Shown here piece by piece: positions 45,821-54,696 of a DNA stretch of 64,000 nucleotides. The DNA lies in assembly GCF_900167335.1 (NCBI RefSeq), contig NZ_FUXI01000005.1:1-64000 (forward strand), in the 5' to 3' direction. Numbering within the stretch: the first letter of the stretch is position 1; each line of letters starts with the position of its first letter. Both the position numbers and the translations under genes were made by a program. Under the pieces are notes generated by a model. It searched no databases, was not told the DNA's origin, and worked only from the letters and a program-made list of their open reading frames with translations. The stretch is from Pilibacter termitis (lineage in GTDB: Bacteria > Bacillota > Bacilli > Lactobacillales > Streptococcaceae).

Positions 45821-46009
45821 TATAATCCTTCCTTTCACTTCGCACGAACATTTTTCTCTATATGTTGATTATAACACAATGTTTAGAGAAAAAGAATAAA
45901 ATTTGTAAAATCTGTCAATTTCACTAAAAGAAGGTATTGCTTGAAGTCTTTTCTTTTACAAAGTTATAGACTACGATTATTTCCATTTTCCTAGGAAAAG
46001 AAATTCTTC

Positions 46010-46046
46010 AAAAAAGGAGAAACATTAAAGTTCATTTCTCCTTTTT
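46010..46046 (-). terminator. Terminator after the 70-residue membrane protein gene
   Basis: AAAAAGGAGAAA and TTTCTCCTTTTT form a near-perfect stem with a T run, 10 bases past the stop at 46056. Confidence 0.85.
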
Positions 46047-46055
46047 GCATTCGCT

Positions 46056-46268
46056 TTACTTATTTTGTTCTTTTTCTGCCTCTTTGCGAATTGATACTTC
46101 AAAAATTGTTGAAATAATTGTGCTTACAGCTAATAAAGCATAACCTAGAGTGTTTTCTTTCTCTGTTAGCAAAATAATGACTGAAAATACTACGATAATT
46201 ACTTGCATTGTTGCTAGTTCATAACGTAGTAGTTTGTGGGCTTGTCTGTTTTCTGGGATTTTTAGCAT
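46056..46268 (-). CDS. Small two-TM membrane protein
   Basis: This 70-residue protein has a basic N-terminus, TM helices at about 21-38 and 42-60, and a charged C-terminal tail. GAGG lies 7 bases before the ATG. It lies between the two ABC modules and ends at a strong terminator, so it is probably the last gene of the upstream module. It is small enough to be an immunity-type or accessory subunit, but that is inference. Confidence 0.65.
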   Translation of the reverse strand: MLKIPENRQAHKLLRYELATMQVIIVVFSVIILLTEKENTLGYALLAVSTIISTIFEVSIRKEAEKEQNK

Positions 46269-46336
46269 ATGCGTACCTCTGTTTTCTTATTTTATCTACC
46301 CATATATTACCATATATTTATAAAAAGCGACTCTTT

Positions 46337-46939
46337 TTATTCTACCAATTTTCCATTTTCTAAATAAACTCTTTTTGTATAAATACTTTCCAATAGTTCG
46401 CTCTCATGATTGATGATAAAAAATGTTCTTTTTTTGCTACTGCACCTAATGATTTCTGTTATTCTCTCTAATGAATTTTTATCTATTCCATTTGTTGCCT
46501 CATCCAATACAATGTATTTGGCTTTCGACATAAAAGCCACAATTAATGCTAATTTTTTCTTCATACCAAATGAATATGTTTTGATTCTATTGAAAAGATA
46601 TGGCTGTATGTCGATTGATTTACACATTGAAATTAACTCAGAGTCATCTTTAGAGAAACCTAACATCTTTGCCGAAAACTCCAAAAATTCTTCTCCTGTT
46701 AGTTCTTCATATAAAAATGGGCTGTCACCAAGATAGTACATTGTGTCCTCAGAATGTTCAAAAATAACTTCCCCACTATCAACTGGTACAATACCTGTTA
46801 CTACTTTAAATAACGTTGTTTTCCCAACTCCGTTTTTTCCAATAATTCCATAGATTTCATTATCATGAAATGTATAGTCTATTTTATCAAACAGAAGAAA
46901 ATCTCCGTATTTCTTTTCTAAATTTTTTAAGTATAACAT
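46337..46939 (-). CDS. ABC transporter ATP-binding protein
   Basis: This 200-residue ATPase has Walker A GKNGVGKTT, a degenerate signature YSFGMKKK and Walker B YIVLDEATNGID. It is about the minimum length for a single NBD. It pairs with the membrane protein at 47076-48101 and the tiny ORF between them. The signature resembles that of the ATPase at 42814, so the two modules may be related. Confidence 0.88.
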   Translation of the reverse strand: MLYLKNLEKKYGDFLLFDKIDYTFHDNEIYGIIGKNGVGKTTLFKVVTGIVPVDSGEVIFEHSEDTMYYLGDSPFLYEELTGEEFLEFSAKMLGFSKDDSELISMCKSIDIQPYLFNRIKTYSFGMKKKLALIVAFMSKAKYIVLDEATNGIDKNSLERITEIIRCSSKKRTFFIINHESELLESIYTKRVYLENGKLVE

Positions 46940-46941
46940 GC

Positions 46942-47079
46942 TTATCCTCCTAAAGTTTTCGAGACAAACGCTTCTACAAACGCACTAAAAACGACTAACG
47001 GCATAATAAAGCGTAAATAAAAACTACCATATTCTTTGAGTAATGTCATTTTTGTTTTTGAACATTCTCTTCTCCTCAT
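46942..47079 (-). CDS. Tiny coupled membrane peptide (45 residues)
   Basis: The ATG overlaps the upstream stop as ATGA, and the stop lies 2 bases before the ATPase start, a fully packed operon position. The peptide has a basic N-terminus and one C-terminal TM segment (about 22-40). No good ribosome site is present, so it would depend on coupling. Not recognised. Confidence 0.45.
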   Translation of the reverse strand: MRRRECSKTKMTLLKEYGSFYLRFIMPLVVFSAFVEAFVSKTLGG

Positions 47080-48101
47080 TCTTTCTTTGTAACAACCAAA
47101 ATATTTATTAATCCATAGAACCAAATAAATACATAACAAACATAAGAGATAAATTTTTCTCTAAATAAATAGATAACCAAAAACAACAATATAGAGAAAA
47201 TAAAAACTTCGTATCCATTCAAGTTCTTATATGAAAATGTTCTTGTTTCCTCAATAAATCTCTGCCAAGACAATGCTTTTTCTATTCTTCTATGGAGAAT
47301 AAAAAGAAATACATTTCCTAAAACTATCCAAATTATACAACTGATTAAAAATACCATTGAAGTCATTGATTGCAACCAAAGCATTGGAAGTGGTATAACG
47401 CTTAAAGATGAAACATAGTACAAATAACCATTCAATTTTTTTTGGTCATTATATTTTATATTATTCTCTTGCTTTGGCAAAAGATATAAGCTATAAGAAG
47501 ATAATTTATAATTGTTTAAAATAGTTATAGCTACAATCAATAGAAATGAACAACATTCTAATAACGTACGAAATGAAAATGCAATAAAAACAAGAAGATA
47601 GAACATCTTCACACTTGAAAAAAATAGAAATGCACGAGACTTTTCAGATAATACTTGTGTTACTTTTATATTTTGTGCTTGATAGAAAAAGAAATCTTCT
47701 CCCGTTTTCTTCTCAATACTCATAACTCCTCTTGCATTTTTCATGGAAACGAAACGTTGCCCTAAGATAGATAAAAGAGAAAGAATAATTAAATTCCTCA
47801 AATTTTCTCTTTCTACATATTCTAGTAATAAGTAAGATAGAAAAAGAAACATACCATAAGGAACTTGACAAATACTCCTCAAGATATTTACATTAGAATA
47901 AATCTCCCGTATCATCGTTATTTGCGTAATCATATGTTTCCCTTTAAAAATAGGAAATATTCTCTTTTTACAAAAATGATAAAAATACTCTTGAAAAAAA
48001 GTAGGCTTAACTATTTTTTCCAAAGTCTGCTTGCTTTCTATTGAAAGTAAGAAGTAAATAATTGAGAATAGAATCATAAAAAATACTAAAATAAAAAACA
48101 T
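47076..48101 (-). CDS. Polytopic membrane protein, probable ABC permease
   Basis: This 341-residue protein has about eight to ten hydrophobic helices and a short cytoplasmic loop with a Lys/Arg-rich stretch. It is the first gene of the module with the 45-residue ORF and the ATPase. Its start codon lies at the breakpoint of the MacB-type pseudogene on the opposite strand, and no clear promoter is visible within the remaining space. Family not recognised. Confidence 0.65.
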   Translation of the reverse strand: MFFILVFFMILFSIIYFLLSIESKQTLEKIVKPTFFQEYFYHFCKKRIFPIFKGKHMITQITMIREIYSNVNILRSICQVPYGMFLFLSYLLLEYVERENLRNLIILSLLSILGQRFVSMKNARGVMSIEKKTGEDFFFYQAQNIKVTQVLSEKSRAFLFFSSVKMFYLLVFIAFSFRTLLECCSFLLIVAITILNNYKLSSYSLYLLPKQENNIKYNDQKKLNGYLYYVSSLSVIPLPMLWLQSMTSMVFLISCIIWIVLGNVFLFILHRRIEKALSWQRFIEETRTFSYKNLNGYEVFIFSILLFLVIYLFREKFISYVCYVFIWFYGLINILVVTKKE

Positions 48102-48705
48102 ATCTTATAGCGTCATTTTTCCAAAAGGAGTCAAAGATTATTATTTTAAGCAAAATAATAATCAATCCTCGATTGAACTTGTGATTACTCAAGGATATAA
48201 AGCAACAGAAGTGACAAATCAAGCATTAAAACTTTTGAGGAATAAAGGGAACAATCGACTGAGTGGTACTTATGAAACATTTGATATGAGTGCTTTGACA
48301 GACGGAATTGGCAATGTGCTTTCAATGTTGACGTATTTCATTTCAGCGATTGCAGGAATTTCTCTTTTAATTGCTGGTGTCGGTGTGATGAATATGATGT
48401 ACATTTCTGTTGCAGAGCGAACAAAAGAAATCGGTATAAGGCGTGCTTTGGGTGCAAAACGGCGAGATATTCGTTTGCAGTTTTTGCTAGAAGGAGTTTT
48501 TCTTACCGTTATCGGTGGAATAATTGGCTATATTTTTGGTTTTCTGGTGGCTCTTACGATTTCTGTATTTCTTCCGTTTCAAGTAGCACCAGATTTCTTT
48601 ACTCTTTCCCTTGCTTTAGGTGTTTCTGGTTTCATTGGGATTTTGTTTAGTGTCATTCCAGCAAATAAAGCGGCAAATAAAGATTTGATTGAGATATTAA
48701 GATAG
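48100..48705 (+). pseudogene. 3' remnant of a MacB-type ABC permease gene
   Basis: The conserved reading continues upstream of the apparent GTG at 48181, through FPKGVKDYY and NNNQSSIEL codons, to about 48100, where it meets the start of the opposite-strand membrane gene. What remains is the end of the extracytoplasmic domain and a complete FtsX/MacB C-terminal permease domain (GVMNMMYISVAERTKEIGIRRALGAK is diagnostic). The N-terminal TM helix and most of the periplasmic-type domain are missing, with no ATPase partner beside it. It looks like a gene cut by arrival of the neighbouring ABC module. Confidence 0.8.
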
Positions 48706-48748
48706 AAAAGGACGCTCAAAACTCCCTTTAAGTTTTAAGCGTCCTTTT
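48706..48748. terminator. Terminator shared by the MacB remnant and allH
   Basis: AAAAGGACGCT and AGCGTCCTTTT form a strong stem. It overlaps the last codons of allH (stop at 48728) and would terminate transcription in both directions. Confidence 0.8.
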
Positions 48749-49543
48749 CATTCCCACAAAAATCCCAGCCATTGTATCTGCCCCAGACGTGCTACCACTT
48801 GCTAATAACGCTAAGAAACTGCTCTCGTGTGTTTGTGATAGAAAATCTATGATTAATGAGCTAAATTTCTTTTGTAGAGCAGCACGCAGATACATGGTTG
48901 AAACATCTGTTGTTCGCCTTTCGTGCAATAATTTTTCCAATATCGGATAAAATTGGCTGTCTAAAAGGTTGAAATGGCTATCGACAGACAGTAAACCTAC
49001 TAGAAAATCATCTCCCGAAGGAGTCAAACCGCACCCTCGACCTAAATAATACGTCAAACCTCTCTCTATCTTCTCTTCGTTTGTTGAAAACAGACAAGAG
49101 AGGGTTTCAGAATTTTCCTCAAGTTCTTCCGTAAAATCTAGTCCAGTCAAAAGTTTTATTCCTTGAATTTTCTTTGATTCAACAAACGGCTGGTGAATCG
49201 TAAGGTTTCCGTCATGTTCCTCTACTTCGTCAAAGTGAAAGGTTTCACCATTTGCAAGCAATGTCATGGTGTGAAATGTGGGCGGAAAAAATACAGAAAG
49301 TTTCTTTTCCATTTTCACCGCCTCTTTCAGTCGTAAAAATTCACTTGTTTCCATGTGAAGTCCAAACGGTGTAATGCCTTTTTCCAGATTGCCAATAAAA
49401 ATTAATTGGTTGTCTATTTGCATATTGAACCCACTTTGAAAAACGCTGTGAACTTTTAATTCTATCTCATTTTTCATTGAAGAATGAACTAGAGAAACGC
49501 TTAACATTTTCTTTACTAAACTGCCTATTTTGACTGATTTCAT
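48728..49543 (-). CDS. allH: Oxamate carbamoyltransferase subunit AllH (YlbF/DUF2877)
   Basis: This protein of about 271 residues belongs to the DUF2877 family. Diagnostic segments are GLTPSGDDFLVGLL (about 198-211) and the C-terminal GSTSGADTMAGIFVGM. In Escherichia coli AllF, AllG and AllH (formerly FdrA, YlbE, YlbF) together form oxamic transcarbamylase. The start is uncertain: the open frame extends into allG, but ATGs at 49543-49549 lie after the allG stop and have weak GGTG or AAAGG sites. It is the last gene of the cluster. Confidence 0.85.
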   Translation of the reverse strand: MKSVKIGSLVKKMLSVSLVHSSMKNEIELKVHSVFQSGFNMQIDNQLIFIGNLEKGITPFGLHMETSEFLRLKEAVKMEKKLSVFFPPTFHTMTLLANGETFHFDEVEEHDGNLTIHQPFVESKKIQGIKLLTGLDFTEELEENSETLSCLFSTNEEKIERGLTYYLGRGCGLTPSGDDFLVGLLSVDSHFNLLDSQFYPILEKLLHERRTTDVSTMYLRAALQKKFSSLIIDFLSQTHESSFLALLASGSTSGADTMAGIFVGMKRTLKT

Positions 49544-49568
49544 TTTCATCACCGTTTTTACTAACCTT

Positions 49569-50831
49569 TTATTTCTCCATTCCCAATTTTTCTGCGTAGG
49601 CACGGAGGGCTTTTTCAAAACAAGCAAGTGGCGGAGTAACCGTTCCTGCTCCGATTTGACCAATTCCTGCTTTTTTGTGAGCAATTCCTGTATTAATCAC
49701 AGGTAAAATGCCTGTTTCCACCACTTTTCTTGCATCAATGCCTAAGCAAATTCCCTTGAAATCCCACGTAGGAACTGGGAAATTCGGGTTGTGTGCAAGG
49801 CAAATTTCGGTCATATTGTCGCTAATTTCCAATGCCTCATAGAAGCCACCTGTTCCTACAAATCGTGTAACTGCTGGAGCAGCAATCATCGCCATTCCAC
49901 CTACTCCGAAAGTTTCCGTAATCGCACTGTCTCCAATATCTGTATTGGCATCTTCTGCTGAATATCCTGAGAAATACAGACCTTCTGGGGTATTTGCAGG
50001 TGCTGTAAACCAAGTATCGCCCATGCCACTAATGCGAATACCAAAATCTTTTCCATTTCGGCACATCGCAGTTACAACCGTTCCTTCTTGAATTTTCCTT
50101 GCTCCGTCCATCACTGCTTTTGAAGCTGCCATCATGATGTTGAGGAAAAATTGATCCGTATCCGCCAAAAATGTCAGCACTTCTTCTTTTTCCTTTTCAG
50201 AAATCACAAGTTTTGGAATAATCGGAGCAATTTCTTTTAAAAATGCTAGAGATGCGGCAATATTTCGCTGATGAAATTCGTCGCCCATCGCAATCGCTTT
50301 AGCAATCAAGACATTCAAATTCAAGCCATTTTCCAATGTTTTCAATGCTTTGCTCAATGTTGGTCCTAACACGTCACGCATCCAACTTAATCGCTTAATC
50401 ACCTCTGGAGAATACGCACCAAATCTAAGCACGGCACCAATTCCCTCGTTCATTGTGCAATACGCACGATTGTTGTCTGTTGCATTTTCCACTACAAATA
50501 CAGGCATATTTTGAGAGGTAATCCCTCCCATTGGTCCAACTGCTTGCACCTCGTGACAAGGGATAAAGGTAATTTTTCCATTTTCCAAAAGCTCCAGAGC
50601 CTCTTCTTCAGTAGTTGCCCAGCCCTCAAAAAGCGTTGCTCCGATACAAGAACCTTGCATTGGGTTTGTCATCTCATGAAATTGAATAGGCGGGCCTGCA
50701 TGAAGTAACACGTAATCCTTTAATTCTGCAATCACTTCTTTTGCTGGCACTACATCCAATAAGAATGGAGATGAGGCAATTATTTTGTCAATAACAGCTT
50801 GATTGGCTTGATCAATTGTTTGATAATTCAT
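49569..50831 (-). CDS. allG: Oxamate carbamoyltransferase subunit AllG (YlbE/DUF1116)
   Basis: This 420-residue DUF1116 protein has recognisable YlbE segments: HAGPPIQFHEMTNPMQGSC, FIPCHEVQAVGPMGGITS and VCRNGKDFGIRISGMG-type sequence. With AllF and AllH it transfers the carbamoyl group of oxalurate to phosphate, giving oxamate and carbamoyl phosphate, whose energy can be taken as ATP by carbamate kinase. GGAGG precedes the ATG. It is 24 bases from allF. Confidence 0.9.
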   Translation of the reverse strand: MNYQTIDQANQAVIDKIIASSPFLLDVVPAKEVIAELKDYVLLHAGPPIQFHEMTNPMQGSCIGATLFEGWATTEEEALELLENGKITFIPCHEVQAVGPMGGITSQNMPVFVVENATDNNRAYCTMNEGIGAVLRFGAYSPEVIKRLSWMRDVLGPTLSKALKTLENGLNLNVLIAKAIAMGDEFHQRNIAASLAFLKEIAPIIPKLVISEKEKEEVLTFLADTDQFFLNIMMAASKAVMDGARKIQEGTVVTAMCRNGKDFGIRISGMGDTWFTAPANTPEGLYFSGYSAEDANTDIGDSAITETFGVGGMAMIAAPAVTRFVGTGGFYEALEISDNMTEICLAHNPNFPVPTWDFKGICLGIDARKVVETGILPVINTGIAHKKAGIGQIGAGTVTPPLACFEKALRAYAEKLGMEK

Positions 50832-50854
50832 TTTCTCTACTTCCTCCGTTCATT

Positions 50855-52615
50855 TTATGATTTCTTAAATTGATAAGTATCTAAGAAATGTAAGATTTTT
50901 TGTAATTCGATATTTCCGCCTGCAACAGGTGCCCAATTGTATTGAACGACTTCCCCGTTGTTTTCAATGATAGACTCTGTAAAGCTCTTTAAACCTACGT
51001 TGATAACCGTTGGTTTTGTTGAAAGTAGTTCGCTCAATTCTTTTGAGGTTTTTGGTAACGGACTTTCGCATGAAATTTCTTTGCTTGCGTAGATTTCTTT
51101 TTCTACAAACTGAACTTCTTTGCCTAGTAATTTCAAAGCAGTTTGTACCGCTTGTGTATTATTTTCACAAACTGTCACACCAACTTCTTCTAAAATTTTC
51201 TTTTGCGTCTCCATTCCTTGAACGTCTAAATCTGTTCCGACAATTACCCCGATAAAAGCGACTTCTCTCTTTTGAAGAGCGAGTGTTTCTTGTACTTCCT
51301 TGATTACTTTTGCAAGACATTCTGCCATATTTTTATGTGCTCCGTAGCCAAGGACAATATCAAAGAGTACGGTTGCAACCGTTGAGTCGTTGACAATTTC
51401 TTTAATTTTTCCAATACGATTTTCTGGGTCAATCATCGGATGTGGTTTCCCATTCGTATAAATATCATCACCCAAATCAATGATACTATGCTCACTCGTC
51501 TGGAGCATGACTCCTTCTTTATGCTCCACTTCCTCAAGAACAAGAGCATCTTTCAAGAGCATTGACGCCTCATAAGCTAACGTGCCGCCTGCATAAAACC
51601 CACGAATACCGACTTGTTCGTTCGTCAATTTTACATTGAGTTTCTCTGGAGAACGTGGCGTGTATTGTACTGGCTCATGATTTTGGATTTTCGTTGCAAG
51701 TTGTGCAGTTTCTTCAAGCGTATAGGCTTGATAAATATTTTTTTCATGAAAACTTGGTTTTTCGCCAATAAAAATCGTTACCACAGGTTTAGAAATGGCA
51801 TGTAAAAGTTTCATCACTTTTTCCTTGATTTCTTTTGCAGGTGGCTTAGAAATCACGACAATTGTGTCAACATTCACATCTTCGTTCAATGCAACAATCG
51901 CATCAATCATGGAAATTGCCCCGACTTCTGATGACAAATCACGTCCACCTGTACCAATTGCATTGCTCACACCTTGACCATAACGGTGAATAAGTGTTGA
52001 AACTTCCTGTATGCCTGTGCCAGAGGCCCCCACAATCCCAATTTTTCCCGCACGAATGTTATTGGTGAATGCAAGTGGCAATGTGTGAAGAATCCCTGTC
52101 CCACAATCAGGTCCCATGACAAGCAAGCCTTTTTCATGTGCCAATTTTTTCAAACGAAGTTCTTCTTCTACTGGCACATTGTCGCTAAAAATAAATGCGT
52201 GCAACCCGTGATGAAGTGCTTTTTCCACTTCAAGTGGCACGTATGCTCCCGGAATTGAAAACAGAGCAACAGAGGCATTTTTCGCTTTTTTCAATGCTTT
52301 TTCCCACGAGTTCACATTTTCCTCTCGCACACCTTCTCCGTCCTGTTGTTTTAATAAATATTCATCTACTTTTTCCAGAACTTCTTTTTCATTGCCACCA
52401 TTTTCTAGCTCTAGCATGATGACCATGTCATTTGCTGATGCCTCTTTCATCTCTGGTGTATCAAATCCTGCGGCGATAAAAATATCTTTATTTGCAGGTG
52501 TTCCCATCATAATCGAAACACGTTTTACCGCATCAAGTTCATTGATTTTATTCGTTAAAAGCATTAAAACAACAGAGTCTTGATAACTATTTTTCTTAAT
52601 TATTGTTTGTAACAT
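50855..52615 (-). CDS. allF: Oxamate carbamoyltransferase subunit AllF (FdrA)
   Basis: About 586 residues from the ATG at 52615 (MLQTIIKKNSYQDSV), with GGGAG upstream. It has a succinyl-CoA synthetase alpha-like fold, with a CoA-binding-like N-terminal domain including GPDCGTGIL and GIVGASGTGIQEV, and a ligase-type second half with GGTLAYEASMLL. This matches FdrA. It acts with AllG and AllH on oxalurate. The predicted in-frame upstream start is less likely than this one because relatives begin at this ATG. Confidence 0.9.
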   Translation of the reverse strand: MLQTIIKKNSYQDSVVLMLLTNKINELDAVKRVSIMMGTPANKDIFIAAGFDTPEMKEASANDMVIMLELENGGNEKEVLEKVDEYLLKQQDGEGVREENVNSWEKALKKAKNASVALFSIPGAYVPLEVEKALHHGLHAFIFSDNVPVEEELRLKKLAHEKGLLVMGPDCGTGILHTLPLAFTNNIRAGKIGIVGASGTGIQEVSTLIHRYGQGVSNAIGTGGRDLSSEVGAISMIDAIVALNEDVNVDTIVVISKPPAKEIKEKVMKLLHAISKPVVTIFIGEKPSFHEKNIYQAYTLEETAQLATKIQNHEPVQYTPRSPEKLNVKLTNEQVGIRGFYAGGTLAYEASMLLKDALVLEEVEHKEGVMLQTSEHSIIDLGDDIYTNGKPHPMIDPENRIGKIKEIVNDSTVATVLFDIVLGYGAHKNMAECLAKVIKEVQETLALQKREVAFIGVIVGTDLDVQGMETQKKILEEVGVTVCENNTQAVQTALKLLGKEVQFVEKEIYASKEISCESPLPKTSKELSELLSTKPTVINVGLKSFTESIIENNGEVVQYNWAPVAGGNIELQKILHFLDTYQFKKS

Positions 52616-52669
52616 TCTTGAACATTCTCCCTTCTTCACCCTCAAATTGAGGATACTCCTTTAAACACT

Positions 52670-53746
52670 TCATTTTTTTGACCCTGCTGCAAATGCAGTG
52701 GAGTGGTCGTATTGGTTGCGGTGAATGATGTCGCTTTCTAGGTATTCATAGACTGATTTTGCAATCGGAATACCTTTTTCTTGGTTTTCTTCAGCGATTT
52801 TTTCCGACAGCTCGCCCGGATATAATACTTCGCTAAAGCCATTTCCTGCTGGAATACTATGAAGTTCATCAATCATTTGGCTTAGACGTGCCTTGAATGT
52901 CTCAAGGTCGGTAAAATAGGTTGGATTTATCACAATGTGTAATTGACCAAGATTCCTTTTTTCCGTCATGTCGTTATACATACTCGTCACGTGTTTTCCA
53001 AAAGGAAGTCCTAGCAAACTGCCAGAGAGAATATCCACCATCATCATCAAACCATACCCTTTTGCACCTGCAATCGGCAATAAGCCTTGCACTTCATAAG
53101 GGTCTGTTGTCGCATTTCCCTCTTTGTCGACTGCCCAAGTGTCTGGAATAGAATGATTTTTACTTCTCGCATCCAAAATTTTCCCCCAAGCCTGTACTGT
53201 CGTTGCCATATCAAAAACAATCGGACGTTTTTTATTTGTCGGTGCAGCAAATGCAATTGGGTTCGTGCCAAAATAATTTTCTCGCCCACCGAACGGGACG
53301 ACCATTGGATCTGATTGACAAACGGAAATAGCGACTAAGTCTTCTCTTGCTGCCATATCTACATAATAAGAAAGTGTGCCACTATGCCCCATTTCTCTTA
53401 CACCTACTACTCCAATTCCACTTTCCTTGGCAAGTTTGATTGCCTCCTCCATTCCTTTTTTCGCCACCATATGACCTGCTCCATTATCTCCATGAAAAAT
53501 TCCAGTGCTTGCTCCTGTTTTTTCAAAGCGAAGTTTTGGCTCTAATGTCGTGCCTCCTTTTGAAATACGCTCAGCATAATATTCTACACGAACTGCTCCA
53601 TGTGAATGAATGCCTCGAATATCTGCAAACACTAGATTATCCGCAATATCTCCTGCATATTCCTCGGATAAACCAGCTTTTGATAATTTTTTTACAATTT
53701 TTTCTTTTAATTCAAAAGCTCCTAGTCTAATCACTTCATTTTCCAT
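52670..53746 (-). CDS. allD: Ureidoglycolate dehydrogenase (NAD+)
   Basis: This 358-residue member of the malate/L-lactate dehydrogenase (Ldh_2) family oxidises ureidoglycolate to oxalurate. Visible features are the conserved RGIHSHG (about 43-49), the catalytic GHSGTLSYYVDMA region, FGTNPIAFAAPT and GAKGYGLMMMVDILSG. Its place between allE and allF supports AllD rather than another Ldh_2 enzyme. GGAGAG precedes the ATG. Confidence 0.93.
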   Translation of the reverse strand: MENEVIRLGAFELKEKIVKKLSKAGLSEEYAGDIADNLVFADIRGIHSHGAVRVEYYAERISKGGTTLEPKLRFEKTGASTGIFHGDNGAGHMVAKKGMEEAIKLAKESGIGVVGVREMGHSGTLSYYVDMAAREDLVAISVCQSDPMVVPFGGRENYFGTNPIAFAAPTNKKRPIVFDMATTVQAWGKILDARSKNHSIPDTWAVDKEGNATTDPYEVQGLLPIAGAKGYGLMMMVDILSGSLLGLPFGKHVTSMYNDMTEKRNLGQLHIVINPTYFTDLETFKARLSQMIDELHSIPAGNGFSEVLYPGELSEKIAEENQEKGIPIAKSVYEYLESDIIHRNQYDHSTAFAAGSKK

Positions 53747-53823
53747 TTTGCTCTCTCCATTCCAAGATTTTCTACTGATTTATATTCCCTTTTAGATAAG
53801 GGCATCTCTAAAAATCAGTAAAT

Positions 53824-54612
53824 TTATATTTCTGCATCTCGGTGACAATCTTTTGAGTAGAGATAACTTAATGGTTCATCACGTCCTGTTGCGTAGCAGG
53901 CTTGCAAGCTATATGCTCCCATGAAAATGTAATCTCCTTTTTGTACTGGCACCCAATCGTTGTCTAGGTTATACATTCCTTGCCCAGAAAGTAACAATGC
54001 TCCATGCTCTTGAACGTGTGTTTCAATATACCCATGGCTTGCCCCCGGAGCGAAACTTAAAATGTGGAAGTTCATATCAAAATCAATTTCTGCTGGCAAT
54101 AAATCAACTAATTGCACATCTTCCATTCCTTCATAGGCTTGAGATTTCAACTCATTGACATTTCCAATAACCGTGTAAGGTTTTGCTCCTTCAAGTTCTT
54201 GGTATCTTTTTTTGTAAAGGAATAATTCTGTCGCTTCTTCGCTTGTATTTTCAAAATAAATTTTCACACCTGCTGGAGCGTAGACATATCCTCCTGTGCT
54301 AAGCTCTTTCGTTTCTGTATCATCCGTTTTAACAGAAAGTTTTCCTTTGACAACGTATAAAAAGACTTCAATCCCTTCATCGCCAAAACCTTTGACATTT
54401 TTTCCATTTGGCAAGACTTTACAAATATAATCTACAAAGCTCGCACCTAGTTTTTTCGTGCTTAAAATTGTCATTTCGCAATTCTCGAAATTCGGCACAA
54501 CGTTTTTCACCAATCCGTCTGGGGGAATGAGGGCATAATTGCCACGTTTCATAATCGCACGTGATGATAATAATTCCTTTGTATAACCAATTTGGTTTGT
54601 TTTGTATCCCAT
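53824..54612 (-). CDS. allE: (S)-Ureidoglycine aminohydrolase
   Basis: This 262-residue bicupin hydrolyses ureidoglycine to ureidoglycolate and ammonia and usually binds Mn. It matches E. coli YlbA/AllE along its length, with [55 protein letters not shown] and the C-terminal YIYSKDCxRDxEI-type ending. HVQEHG gives metal-ligand histidines in the second cupin. CGGAG precedes the ATG. Confidence 0.95.
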   Translation of the reverse strand: MGYKTNQIGYTKELLSSRAIMKRGNYALIPPDGLVKNVVPNFENCEMTILSTKKLGASFVDYICKVLPNGKNVKGFGDEGIEVFLYVVKGKLSVKTDDTETKELSTGGYVYAPAGVKIYFENTSEEATELFLYKKRYQELEGAKPYTVIGNVNELKSQAYEGMEDVQLVDLLPAEIDFDMNFHILSFAPGASHGYIETHVQEHGALLLSGQGMYNLDNDWVPVQKGDYIFMGAYSLQACYATGRDEPLSYLYSKDCHRDAEI

Positions 54613-54696
54613 AATAATTCTCCGTTTCTTTTTTACTACTGCCTAACCCTTTTTCTTTTTTCCACGAAACTCTGTCTCTCTCCTAAATTTCCGCAT

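Noticed and set aside
48181-48705. A complete 174-residue permease gene starting with GTG
   Set aside because: The conserved frame continues upstream to about 48100 without a start, so this is the tail of a longer broken gene.
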